Shown: positions 1 to 5,955, numbered from the stretch's first letter. The stretch is 6,044 nucleotides of DNA from CAIUVD01 sp044338255 (GCA_044338255.1 JBIILZ010000169.1:1-6044), one strand, 5' to 3'. A program made the numbers and translations. The notes: generated by a model not told the origin, from the sequence alone.

Positions 1-160
1 GCTTGCGCGCGAGGCTGCGGGGGCCGGACATGCCCCGAAGGGCATGTCCTAAACGCTGCGCGTTTACCCTCCTCGATCGGCTCGCGCTTGCGCGCGAGGC
101 TGCGGGGGCCGGACATGCCCCAAAGGGCATGTCCTAAACGCTGCGCGTTTACCCTCCTCG
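1..160. repeat. Two 75-bp direct repeats with hairpins (85-bp period)
   Basis: Bases 1-75 and 86-160 are identical except for one position (G37 against A122) and are separated by 10 bp (76-85). Each copy contains two adjacent perfect hairpins. In copy 1 they are a 10-bp stem (26-35 with 40-49, loop CGAA) and a 7-bp stem (50-56 with 60-66, loop TGC). A third hairpin (CTCGCGC/GCGCGAG, 81-98) spans the junction between copies. The first copy touches the window edge, so the array may continue upstream. The stacked-hairpin design resembles REP/BIME-type intergenic repeats in organisation; this is a comparison of form only, and I do not recognise the family. No open reading frame here looks genuine. 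Confidence 0.9.
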
Positions 161-197
161 CCCTCTGCCGTGAGAGGTAAGCTCTCGCAGAGGGGAC
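160..197 (-). pseudogene. Possible tRNA relic (anticodon-arm-like, CTC loop)
   Basis: On the plus strand 162-186 matches 21 of 25 bases of 297-321, the anticodon and D-stem part of the tRNA-Asp gene, in the same orientation; the first 12 bases are identical. Read on the minus strand, the loop is CTCTCAC, which would place a CTC (Glu) anticodon in the loop, preceded by an acceptor-like GTCCCCT (197-191). The anticodon stem is damaged, the D arm cannot be folded properly, and the T arm is absent because the repeat array begins there. The same DNA also folds as a bulged hairpin (161-168 with 187-194, inner stem 172-176 with 182-186). A perfect palindrome, GCACTCGAGTGC, follows at 198-209. It is either a degraded tRNA or an unrelated structured spacer. 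Confidence 0.3.
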
Positions 198-211
198 GCA
201 CTCGAGTGCAG

Positions 212-279
212 GTCCAGGTCGTCAAACGAAAACAGCCCGCCCCTTGCGGGGCGGGCTGTTTTCGTTTGGCGACCTGGAC
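212..279 (-). terminator. Long inverted repeat, terminator of the tRNA operon
   Basis: Bases 223-243 pair perfectly with 248-268 (21 bp, 4-base loop). The pairing continues outward over 212-222 against 269-279 with one mismatch (222/269), giving a 32-bp arm. On the minus strand the GC-rich core is followed by GGCTGTTTTCGTTTG, a T-rich tract typical of a Rho-independent terminator. On the plus strand the hairpin is also U-rich at its 3' side, so it may work in both directions. The outer part of the right arm is the 3' acceptor strand, discriminator and CCA of tRNA-Asp, so the precursor could pair those bases with the trailer. It is much longer than an ordinary terminator. Confidence 0.8.
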
Positions 280-343
280 GGGACTTGAACCCGTGACCTC
301 TGCCGTGACAGGGCAGCGCTCTAACCAACTGAGCTACCAGGCC
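267..343 (-). tRNA. tRNA-Asp (anticodon GUC)
   Basis: The minus strand folds as a complete cloverleaf. The acceptor GGCCTGG pairs with CCAGGTC (one G-U pair). The D stem is GCTC/GAGC, the anticodon stem CTGCC/GGCAG with loop CTGTCAC, and the T stem ACGGG/CCCGT with loop TTCAAGT. The loop gives anticodon GUC, decoding Asp codons GAC and GAU. The discriminator is G, as expected for tRNA-Asp, and the CCA tail is encoded (269-267). It lies 35 nt downstream of tRNA-Val and is probably cotranscribed with it, ending at the long hairpin immediately 3'. Confidence 0.97.
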
Positions 344-378
344 AAATTTCAATCCCGTGCCCCTGACGGAGGACGGTA

Positions 379-454
379 TGGTGAGAGATGAGGGATTTGA
401 ACCCCCGACATCCTCGGTGTAAGCGAGGCGCTCTAGCCGCTGAGCTAATCTCCC
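379..454 (-). tRNA. tRNA-Val (anticodon UAC)
   Basis: The minus strand folds as a full cloverleaf. The acceptor GGGAGAT pairs with ATCTCTC (one G-U pair). The D stem is GCTC/GAGC, the anticodon stem CCTCG/CGAGG with loop CTTACAC, and the T stem GGGGG/CCCTC with loop TTCAAAT. The anticodon is UAC, decoding Val GUN codons. The discriminator is A and the CCA tail is encoded (381-379). It is the first gene of a two-tRNA operon, with tRNA-Asp after a 35-nt spacer. Any plus-strand protein start inside 379-454 would overlap this gene and can be dismissed. Confidence 0.97.
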
Positions 455-471
455 GTGCTCGTCGACACTTG

Positions 472-500
472 GTTTTACTCCGGCGACTTTCGAAGGTCAC
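472..500 (-). promoter_or_regulatory. Candidate promoter of the tRNA-Val/Asp operon
   Basis: On the minus strand a -35-like GTGACC (500-495) and a -10-like TAAAAC (477-472) are separated by exactly 17 bp. Each matches the sigma-70 consensus at four of six positions. Transcription would begin near 465, about 11 nt before the mature 5' end of tRNA-Val. The position is right but the boxes are weak. Confidence 0.35.
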
Positions 501-599
501 CTGCACCAAGGGCGATGGAGTGTGTGTCCGACGTAGGTTTGGCAAGAGGCTATTTTCGGGGTGTGCCGTGCGGATTCGGCTGTGCGCGACCGACGCTCC

Positions 600-628
600 T
601 TGACCCCCTCCTCGAAATGAGCTACAGC
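600..628 (+). promoter_or_regulatory. Candidate promoter of the coiled-coil protein gene
   Basis: TTGACC (600-605, five of six to TTGACA) is followed after 17 bp by TACAGC (623-628), a poor -10 box. Transcription would start near 635 and give a leader of about 57 nt to the GTG start at 692. If this promoter is real, a start at ATG 617 would be excluded. The -10 is weak enough that the call is tentative. Confidence 0.3.
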
Positions 629-679
629 GTGGTAGATATTTCCGGGAGGTCCGGCAACCATGCCGCCTTGCCGTCACTT

Positions 680-685
680 GAGGAG
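680..685 (+). promoter_or_regulatory. Ribosome binding site deciding the GTG 692 start
   Basis: GAGGAG lies 6 nt upstream of GTG 692 and is the only well-placed purine-rich site near the 5' end of this frame. ATG 617 is preceded by a C-rich stretch with no Shine-Dalgarno match. ATG 515 has only AAGGG two bases upstream. Confidence 0.6.
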
Positions 686-691
686 CGTTAC

Positions 692-2665
692 GTGACCGAA
701 GACGTTCTACATATCGCTGATGGCGAGTTCGTCTTCCGCATCACGGATTCCAAGCTCGGCACGCTGCAGGGGCCGGTCCTCGAGATCGGTAATGGCGGGG
801 TGCTCATCGCCACCAAACACCAATTCGATACCGATTCGTATGAGACGGTCCTCGATGTCACAGTTGAGCTGAAAGGTCAGCTCTCGCGGCAATTCTTCGC
901 CAGCGTCGCCGGCACCGAGGCCAAGGGCGTACGCCTGACGTGGCTGAATATCGACCCTGGACAGCAGGGACGGCTGAAGATCCTGATGGATGCCTATAAG
1001 GCACGCTACGGTCAGAAGTCGGCCGCGGCTCCCGCCCTCGGCGAAGGGGCGCATAAGACCCGCCGCCTGGTCAAGCCGTCGGCGCCACCGACCGCACCTG
1101 CGCCGCGCGCCTCGGCCATGGTCATCACCCCCTTCGGGGCAGAGCCGACGCCAAGCTCTTCACCGGCCATTCCGCCTACCGAATCCCGGCCAGCGGCACG
1201 CGAGAGCGAACACCCGCCTGGCGCCGGCGCGGAGACCGAACGCGTCGGCCCGCGACGGGTGGTCAAACCGTCGACGCTGTCGGTGTTCGGCGAAGACGTC
1301 CACGATTCGTCGGAAGATTCCAAGGCTCATCGGGTGGTCATCACGCCCACGGCGCGCTTCGAGAAATTCACCGACGACAGCCCCGCCGCCGCCAGCGATG
1401 AGTCAGCGGTAAGCGAAGCCGCCGATGCCGGCAAGGTGGTTGTCGGCCAAGACGGGCGCATGGACATCAGCGCCACCTTGCGCAGCAAGGGCAAGATGAT
1501 CCGCGCCAGCGAGCTGGCGGCCCGGCACGACAAGGTGCGCGTGCTCAACCTCGCGACCATCCGTCAACTGATCCAGGAAGTCGTCGAAGAAGCCGCCGGG
1601 CACATGACCCGGGGCATGAACGAGGCCGAACGCAAACGTCTGCTCGAAGAGGCCGAAGAAGGCTTCCAGGAACGCATGAAGGCGTTCCAGCTCGAGAAGA
1701 CCAACGCCGACGAGAAATCGAAGCAGCTCGCCGATCAGCTCTCGAAGGCCCAGAAGCTACTCGAAGACGAACGCAAACGTTCGATCAGCGCCGATCAGTT
1801 CACGGTCTCAACCGCAGGCCTGGTTGAAATCGAGTCCGCATTCCAGAAGGTCATCGATCGCTGCGTCGTCAATGGCCAGCTGACACCCGACATCGAAGAG
1901 CAGCTGCGCAAGCTGACCGCGCATGCCCTCGATGCCGAACGCAAATTGGTCTCCGAGAAAGAGGCCCAGGCGCAGAACGACAAGATCGAACTGCTCGAAA
2001 AGAAGATCAAACGTCTGGCGGGAAATCTTGAGGATACCGAGCGTCAACGCGACGAAGCCCGCGAAATCGCCAGCGCCCTCGAAAAATCCGCGGGCCAGGG
2101 CCTGTCGCTCGAACAGATCAAGAACAAGTTCCAGATCGGTCTCTCGAAGGACGACCCGCGTCGCGAACAGAAGCTCATGGTCATGCGCGAGCTGCTCGAA
2201 CAGAACCGTGAGCTGCGCAAGAAACTCGGCATCGCCACCAATACCGAGGCCGCCGCCGCCGCTGATCAGAAGGCCGCCGCCATCGCCCAGAACGTCAATG
2301 CCGCCGCTGCCGCGGTGATGCCCGAATCGACCCCCGCCGGCGGCGTCATCGCCATCGCCGATGACGAGGCCCCCAGCGATGGCGAGCCGCTCGCCAATCC
2401 CGACGACGAAGTCTGGTCGCCCGATCCCGAGCCACGGGCCAGCGTCGCCCTCAAGCGCTATGGCAGCGACGATGCCGATGCCGATGCCACAGCCGAGACC
2501 GCGACCGAGGACGAAGAAGCTCCTGCCGAACCCGAGATCAATCCTGATGATCTGCCCTGGGAAGCGCCGGTGGCCGCTGCCCAGCCCGAGGTTGAAGATG
2601 ATCGCGGCGTGAAGATCATGCGCGACTTCAAAAAGTTCGAACCACCACCGCTGCACACCAAATAA
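692..2665 (+). CDS. Large coiled-coil protein, putative partner of the MamK-like actin
   Basis: The protein is 657 residues from GTG 692, chosen for its GAGGAG site; ATG 617 would give 682. I do not recognise a named family. Residues 1-105 are beta-rich and end in a short helix, resembling a degenerate PilZ fold. The RxxxR and (D/N)xSxxG cyclic-di-GMP signatures are absent, so ligand binding is not implied. Residues 106-250 are a Pro/Ala/Ser-rich linker in which two short motifs recur: RRLVKPS (124-130) and RRVVKPS (188-194), and MVITP (143-147) and VVITP (215-219). Residues about 265-370 and 400-512 are charged, heptad-like helices, clearly coiled coil, split by a compact segment (371-400). 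An Ala-rich stretch and an acidic Asp/Glu/Pro tail follow, including DDLPWE (619-624), then a basic end (RDFKKF). No signal peptide or membrane segment is seen, so it is probably cytoplasmic. The gene lies 172 bp upstream of the actin gene on the same strand. A cytoskeletal scaffold or adaptor role is inferred from shape and neighbourhood only. Confidence 0.85.
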   Translation: MTEDVLHIADGEFVFRITDSKLGTLQGPVLEIGNGGVLIATKHQFDTDSYETVLDVTVELKGQLSRQFFASVAGTEAKGVRLTWLNIDPGQQGRLKILMDAYKARYGQKSAAAPALGEGAHKTRRLVKPSAPPTAPAPRASAMVITPFGAEPTPSSSPAIPPTESRPAARESEHPPGAGAETERVGPRRVVKPSTLSVFGEDVHDSSEDSKAHRVVITPTARFEKFTDDSPAAASDESAVSEAADAGKVVVGQDGRMDISATLRSKGKMIRASELAARHDKVRVLNLATIRQLIQEVVEEAAGHMTRGMNEAERKRLLEEAEEGFQERMKAFQLEKTNADEKSKQLADQLSKAQKLLEDERKRSISADQFTVSTAGLVEIESAFQKVIDRCVVNGQLTPDIEEQLRKLTAHALDAERKLVSEKEAQAQNDKIELLEKKIKRLAGNLEDTERQRDEAREIASALEKSAGQGLSLEQIKNKFQIGLSKDDPRREQKLMVMRELLEQNRELRKKLGIATNTEAAAAADQKAAAIAQNVNAAAAAVMPESTPAGGVIAIADDEAPSDGEPLANPDDEVWSPDPEPRASVALKRYGSDDADADATAETATEDEEAPAEPEINPDDLPWEAPVAAAQPEVEDDRGVKIMRDFKKFEPPPLHTK

Positions 2666-2768
2666 TCAAACATCAACCACCAGCGGCCCCCATCGTTTAC
2701 GGAAATGATGCGCGGTGTCGCAAAGCATGTCACCGTCCCCCTCGCAATTCAGTCATCTTCTCACTTGC

Positions 2769-2797
2769 TCGACAAATCCCAGGGTGGATGCCATAAT
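2769..2797 (+). promoter_or_regulatory. Sigma-70-type promoter of the MamK-like gene
   Basis: TCGACA (2769-2774) and CATAAT (2792-2797) are separated by 17 bp and each matches the consensus at five of six positions. A TG at 2789-2790 adds an extended -10. Transcription would begin near 2804, leaving a leader of about 34 nt. The site AGGAG (2824-2828) stands 9 nt before ATG 2838. The rest of the 172-bp gap after the coiled-coil gene shows no convincing terminator, so readthrough from upstream is also possible. Confidence 0.6.
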
Positions 2798-2837
2798 GCA
2801 TCTCCCGAACACGCTTCCATAGCAGGAGTTCCCCCGC

Positions 2838-3881
2838 ATGTCCGACATCATCTACATCGGCATCGACCTCGGCACCAGCCGGACCTCGATCGTCAGTTCC
2901 ACCGGCGCCCGTGAGACCGTTTGGTCATACGTCGGTTACCCCAAGGATCACGTCGCCAAGAAGAAGTTCGGCGGGCGGGATATCATTTACGGCAAGGAAG
3001 CCCTCGAAGGCCGCCTCGCGCTCGACCTCTACCGTCCGATGGCCGGTTCGGCCGCCAAGCAGAAGGGCGCCGTCGATGACGCCAAGCGCAAGCAGGCGGT
3101 GAAGGACCTGCTCGAGTACACCGTCAGCCTCGCCAAGATCCCCAAGGGCGCGACCGTCTACGCCATGATTGGCGCTCCCGCCGAAGCCAGCGTCGAAGGC
3201 AAGGCCACCATTCTCGAGGCCGCCAAGGATTGCATCGACTCGGTGATCATCTGTTCCGAGCCGTACGCCGTGGCCTTCGGCCATGACTTCCTCGACAATA
3301 CGCTGGTCATCGACATCGGCGCCGGCACCACCGACTTGTGCCGTCTGCACAACACCATGCCCAAGCCTGAAGATCAGCGCACGCATGAGATCGCCGGTGA
3401 CTCGATCGACCAGGAGCTCGCGCGCCTGATCAAGGAAAAGCACCCTGAAGCCCAGTTCTCGGTGAACATGATCCGCTCGTTCAAGGAAAAGTACTCCTCG
3501 GTCTCGCGCAACATGGACAAGGCCGTAGTCGAGATGCCGGTTGCCGGTAAGCCGCAGAAGTTCGAAATCACCGAACTGGTCTACAAGGCCTGCTACACCC
3601 TCGTACCGCCGACGGTGGCTGCGCTGCAAGACCTGATCGCGACCTACGATCCTGAGTTCCAAGCCCAGATGCGTAACAACATCCTCCTCGGCGGCGGTGG
3701 ATCGTTGATCCGCGGCCTGGGCCTGGCGATCGAAGAAGCGCTCGCCGAATACGGCGGCGCCAAGGTCACCACCGACGAAGAACCACAGTTCGCCGGTGCC
3801 AACGGCGCCCTCAAGTTCGCCCTCGGCATGCCCGAGGAGTACTGGAAGGAATTCCGCTTGGCGCGCGCTGCCGCCGGTTGA
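2838..3881 (+). CDS. MamK-like actin family ATPase
   Basis: This complete 347-residue protein has the bacterial actin/Hsp70 ATPase fold, and MamK is the closest family I recognise. Phosphate-1 loop: IGIDLGTSRTSI (7-18). Phosphate-2: VIDIGAGTTDL (157-167). Adenosine loop: LLGGGGSLIRGL (283-294). MamK-like stretches include VGYPKD (32-37), SEPYAVAFG (140-148), MPKPEDQ (174-180), a KEKYS segment (216-220) and the end MPEEYW (331-336). Glu141 and Asp159 sit 18 residues apart, like the catalytic Glu143/Asp161 pair of Magnetospirillum MamK, so ATPase activity is expected. Known MamK proteins form ATP-dependent cytoplasmic filaments that position magnetosomes. No other magnetosome gene is present here, so the cargo is unknown. 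The start has AGGAG at good spacing. The coiled-coil gene upstream is a plausible partner, and a strong terminator closes the unit. ParM/Alp-type plasmid actins are a less likely alternative. I leave the symbol blank because orthology to mamK is not shown. Confidence 0.9.
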   Translation: MSDIIYIGIDLGTSRTSIVSSTGARETVWSYVGYPKDHVAKKKFGGRDIIYGKEALEGRLALDLYRPMAGSAAKQKGAVDDAKRKQAVKDLLEYTVSLAKIPKGATVYAMIGAPAEASVEGKATILEAAKDCIDSVIICSEPYAVAFGHDFLDNTLVIDIGAGTTDLCRLHNTMPKPEDQRTHEIAGDSIDQELARLIKEKHPEAQFSVNMIRSFKEKYSSVSRNMDKAVVEMPVAGKPQKFEITELVYKACYTLVPPTVAALQDLIATYDPEFQAQMRNNILLGGGGSLIRGLGLAIEEALAEYGGAKVTTDEEPQFAGANGALKFALGMPEEYWKEFRLARAAAG

Positions 3882-3906
3882 TTTTTCTGCTTGTAAGAAG
3901 TTGCCG

Positions 3907-3946
3907 AAAAGGCCCCCGGACCTCGGTCCGGGGGCCTTTTCTTTTT
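3907..3946 (+). terminator. Rho-independent terminator of the MamK-like gene
   Basis: A 16-bp perfect stem (3907-3922 with 3925-3940; GGCCCCCGGACC core) has a 2-base apex and is followed by TTTTCTTTTT. It begins 26 nt after the stop codon. The A-run at the 5' side makes it potentially bidirectional, so it would also stop minus-strand transcripts coming from the remnant at 4357. Confidence 0.93.
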
Positions 3947-3961
3947 AAGGATCCACCTTTG

Positions 3962-4073
3962 CCAGGGGCCAGGGGCCAGGGGCCTGAGACCAGGGACCAG
4001 AGACCAGGAGCCAGCGACCAGAGACCAGGAGCCAGGGACCAGGGACCGGGGACCAGCGACCAGGGACCAGGGC
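3962..4073. repeat. Tandem array of 16 heptamers (consensus CCAGGGA)
   Basis: Sixteen consecutive 7-bp units fill 112 bp without a gap. Variants include CCAGGGG (three in a row at the left end), CCAGAGA, CCAGGAG, CCAGCGA, CCTGAGA and CCGGGGA. A higher-order 21-bp, three-unit repeat is visible: 3997-4017 and 4018-4038 differ at one base. Units always keep length 7, which is not a multiple of a codon, but three units make 21 bp, so frames stay open. On the minus strand the array would read as repeats of Trp-Ser-Leu-Val-Pro-Gly type. This is most simply a slippage-prone minisatellite joined to the 3' end of a decayed gene, rather than coding sequence. Confidence 0.93.
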
Positions 4074-4357
4074 GTACCTGAGCCGGAGGCTGGTGCCGGG
4101 GTATTCGACGTCGACCTGGTTGAGATGTTCGAGCAGCCGCGCGATATGGCGCGAGATCTGTGGGCTGGGGAAACGATCCCTGATCCGCAAACCCTCCGAC
4201 TGCACCCGAGGCAACGGGGTGGTGCGCGACCGGATCGAAGAATTGCCTCACCAATTCCGGGAATCAGCGGCAGAAGCGCGTTGGTCGTCGACTCCTCCCA
4301 CACCTGCTCATCGAGCCGACCGTTCACCGTGAACCAGTCAGTTCGCGCATCCGCCAC
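4074..4357 (-). pseudogene. Frameshifted remnant of an unidentified protein gene
   Basis: Three successive minus-strand frames look coding, with mostly G/C third positions, and can be stitched end to end. From GTG 4357 (GGGAG at 4366-4362) frame 1 reads a segment containing DWFTVNGRLDEQVWEE and ending LLPLIP. Near 4255-4262 the sense passes to a second frame reading PELVRQFFDPVAHHP. Near 4212 it passes to a third frame reading LPRVQSEGLRIRDRFPSPQ, then ISRHIARLLEHLNQVDVEY and PGTSLRLRY, and runs into the heptamer array. The stitched product is about 95 residues of smooth globular-looking protein. I do not recognise the family; NGRLDEQVW vaguely recalls CBM9-like domains, but this is weak. Two frameshifts and the junction with the array indicate a decayed or truncated gene. 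Sequencing errors could mimic the shifts. Confidence 0.45.
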
Positions 4358-4366
4358 GCATCTCCC

Positions 4367-4449
4367 GGAAAAATTTTTCCATGTTACTATCGGCTGGAAT
4401 ATTAAATAACATATAATACGTACATAATAAGATATTAATTCATTAATAT
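4367..4449. promoter_or_regulatory. AT-rich control region with two palindromes, upstream of the fucose gene
   Basis: This strongly AT-rich island stands out from GC-rich surroundings. It begins with a perfect 14-bp palindrome, GGAAAAATTTTTCC (4367-4380). A consensus TATAAT lies at 4412-4417, but no good -35 box stands 16-18 bp upstream. A second dyad, ATATTAAT-TC-ATTAATAT (4432-4449), lies about 8-25 bp downstream of the start this -10 would give, a usual place for a repressor operator. The region separates the minus-strand remnant (start 4357) from the plus-strand gene (start 4483), so it may once have been a divergent promoter. The regulator is not identifiable. Confidence 0.5.
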
Positions 4450-4482
4450 GTTAGTTTTTAATGCTCGCCCACGGAGTCCTTC

Positions 4483-5955
4483 ATGCTCGATCAGCAAAGT
4501 CATCACCTCGCGACCGGTCGCCACCTGTTGCAGTTGAGTCGGGTGGCCGGGCAGCGGATCGCCTCCTGGGATGCGCTGATCCTCACCGCCAGCAGCCCGC
4601 CGCAGGCGATCCTCTATCGCCGGCAGATCGATTTGCTGATGCACAGCGGACGGCTCCCCGAACGCATGCGCACGTTGGTCGTCGAAGATCCCGCCGGGCC
4701 CCGCATCGGCAGCGGGGGCGCGACCCTCGGCGCCCTGCGGCACGCGGCGATGGCCGGCATTCCACTTGATGGCCGGATCCTGCTCATCCACGCCGGTGGT
4801 GACAGCAAACGCCTGCCGTGGGCGAGCGTGTCCGGCAAGATCTTCATCCCGTTTCCGCTCCATGCCCACCCCGATCATCCTCTCCCCAGCTTGATCGAAC
4901 AATTGCTGGCGGCACTGGCGGGCCTGCCCAGCCAGCTTGAAGGCCCGTGCCTGGTGGCGGCGAGCGGCGACGTGCTCCCGCTCTTCCCGTCGGCGGAACT
5001 GATCAGTGTCGCCAACGGCATGACCCTGGTGGTCACGGCAGCGCCGCTCGACGTGGCCTGCCATCATGGTGTCGCCGCCGTCAACGCCGATGGCCGGGTG
5101 CGCGACCTGCTGCAAAAAGCCAACGCCGCGCAGCTGCAGACGGCCGGGGCGATCCAGCCCGATGGCAGTGCCTGGGTCGATACCGGGCTGGTGATCATCC
5201 GTGGTGATGCGCTGCGGGCCTTTGCCCAGCTCGCCTGCGCTCCACACAATCCGCTGACCGTCCTCGCCGATGGCGCGCCAGGCGAACATGAGATCAGCCT
5301 CTATGAGGAACTCCTCAGTGTCGGCATCCCCTCACGCCATGCCTGGCTGCGTACGCGGCCGCTCGGCCATGAGCTATTGGCGGTCGGCGACAAGCTCACG
5401 CTCTCGGCGTGGCGCTGTCCGGATTTCGGCTTCGTGCACCTCGGCACCAACACCGAGTTCATCGCCCACTGCCAGCATTCGTGGGCCGGAAAATTCACCC
5501 GGCGACTGCTGGCCGAGCATGGCGCGCTGGTGGCGCCTGATGCCACCATCCTCACCAGCAAGCTGGACGCGAGCGTGCATGTCGGTCGCGGCTCGGTGGT
5601 GATCTCCAGCGAGCTCGGTCAGCGTACGCGGATCGGCAACCGCTGCGTGGTCTACCAAGTGCTGGCCGACGATGTGCCCTTGGAGATCCCCGACAACACC
5701 TGTCTCTGGCAGGTGGCGCTGAGCACCACCACGTGGGCCACGTTGTGCTGTGGCACCGATGACAATCCCAAGGATAGCGACGCGGATACGACCTTTCTCG
5801 GCGCCCCTCTCGCCGCTTGGCTGGTGGCGCATGGCGTCTGCGCCGAGGACGTGTGGTCCGCCGGCGAGCCCCGCGACCTCTGGCATGCCCAGCTGTTTCC
5901 GGTCGGCGATGCCGGTACCGCCCAATGGCATTCACGTAGCCCCTGCGATACGTAA
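4483..5955 (+). CDS. Fucose-1-phosphate guanylyltransferase (GDP-L-fucose pyrophosphorylase)
   Basis: The enzyme would catalyse GTP + L-fucose 1-phosphate to GDP-L-fucose + diphosphate, the second step of fucose salvage in the cytoplasm. The product (490 residues) matches the FPGT/fucokinase-domain family found as the N-terminal half of bacterial Fkp and in eukaryotic FPGT. Recognisable stretches are WDALILTASS (29-38), the nucleotide-binding GSGGATLGAL (76-85), IHAGGDSKRLP (102-112), GKIFIPFP (118-125), SGD (161-163) and WVDTGLV (231-237). Residues about 345-400 look like a beta-helical region, and DLWHAQLFPVGD (465-476) resembles the usual end of the domain. Bacteroides Fkp continues into a GHMP kinase of several hundred residues; this protein stops before it, so the fucokinase must be elsewhere, if present. 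GGAG (4473-4476) is 6 nt before ATG. Substrate specificity is inferred from the family. Confidence 0.88.
   Translation: MLDQQSHHLATGRHLLQLSRVAGQRIASWDALILTASSPPQAILYRRQIDLLMHSGRLPERMRTLVVEDPAGPRIGSGGATLGALRHAAMAGIPLDGRILLIHAGGDSKRLPWASVSGKIFIPFPLHAHPDHPLPSLIEQLLAALAGLPSQLEGPCLVAASGDVLPLFPSAELISVANGMTLVVTAAPLDVACHHGVAAVNADGRVRDLLQKANAAQLQTAGAIQPDGSAWVDTGLVIIRGDALRAFAQLACAPHNPLTVLADGAPGEHEISLYEELLSVGIPSRHAWLRTRPLGHELLAVGDKLTLSAWRCPDFGFVHLGTNTEFIAHCQHSWAGKFTRRLLAEHGALVAPDATILTSKLDASVHVGRGSVVISSELGQRTRIGNRCVVYQVLADDVPLEIPDNTCLWQVALSTTTWATLCCGTDDNPKDSDADTTFLGAPLAAWLVAHGVCAEDVWSAGEPRDLWHAQLFPVGDAGTAQWHSRSPCDT

Noticed and set aside
1..160. CRISPR array
   Set aside because: Only two 75-bp copies with a 10-bp interval; repeat too long, spacer too short, no cas genes.
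149..603. Small open frames on both strands across the tRNA genes
   Set aside because: They are translations of tRNA genes and their hairpin (for example the GLVAQLVRA pattern), not proteins.
455..691. Longer version of the coiled-coil protein starting at the frame's first ATG (455), or at 515 or 617
   Set aside because: ATG 455 abuts the tRNA-Val gene and lies in its promoter zone. The added residues look like noncoding translation, and none of these starts has a ribosome binding site as good as the one for GTG 692.
1808..2656. 282-residue minus-strand open frame
   Set aside because: Gly/Leu/Ile-rich antisense shadow of the coiled-coil gene caused by its third-position G/C bias; no ribosome binding site or recognisable domain.
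2925..3662. 245-residue minus-strand open frame
   Set aside because: Antisense of the well-supported actin-like gene.
2838..3881. Evidence of a magnetosome island
   Set aside because: Only a MamK-like protein is present; no other Mam protein is visible, and MamK-like actins occur without magnetosomes.
3644..4081. Minus-strand or plus-strand proteins rich in Trp-Ser-Leu-Val-Pro-Gly or Asp-Gln-Arg-Pro repeats
   Set aside because: Open frames are created by the heptamer array, and minus-strand versions run through the terminator into antisense of the actin gene.
4435..5289. 284-residue minus-strand open frame
   Set aside because: Antisense of the pyrophosphorylase gene; composition is that of a shadow frame.
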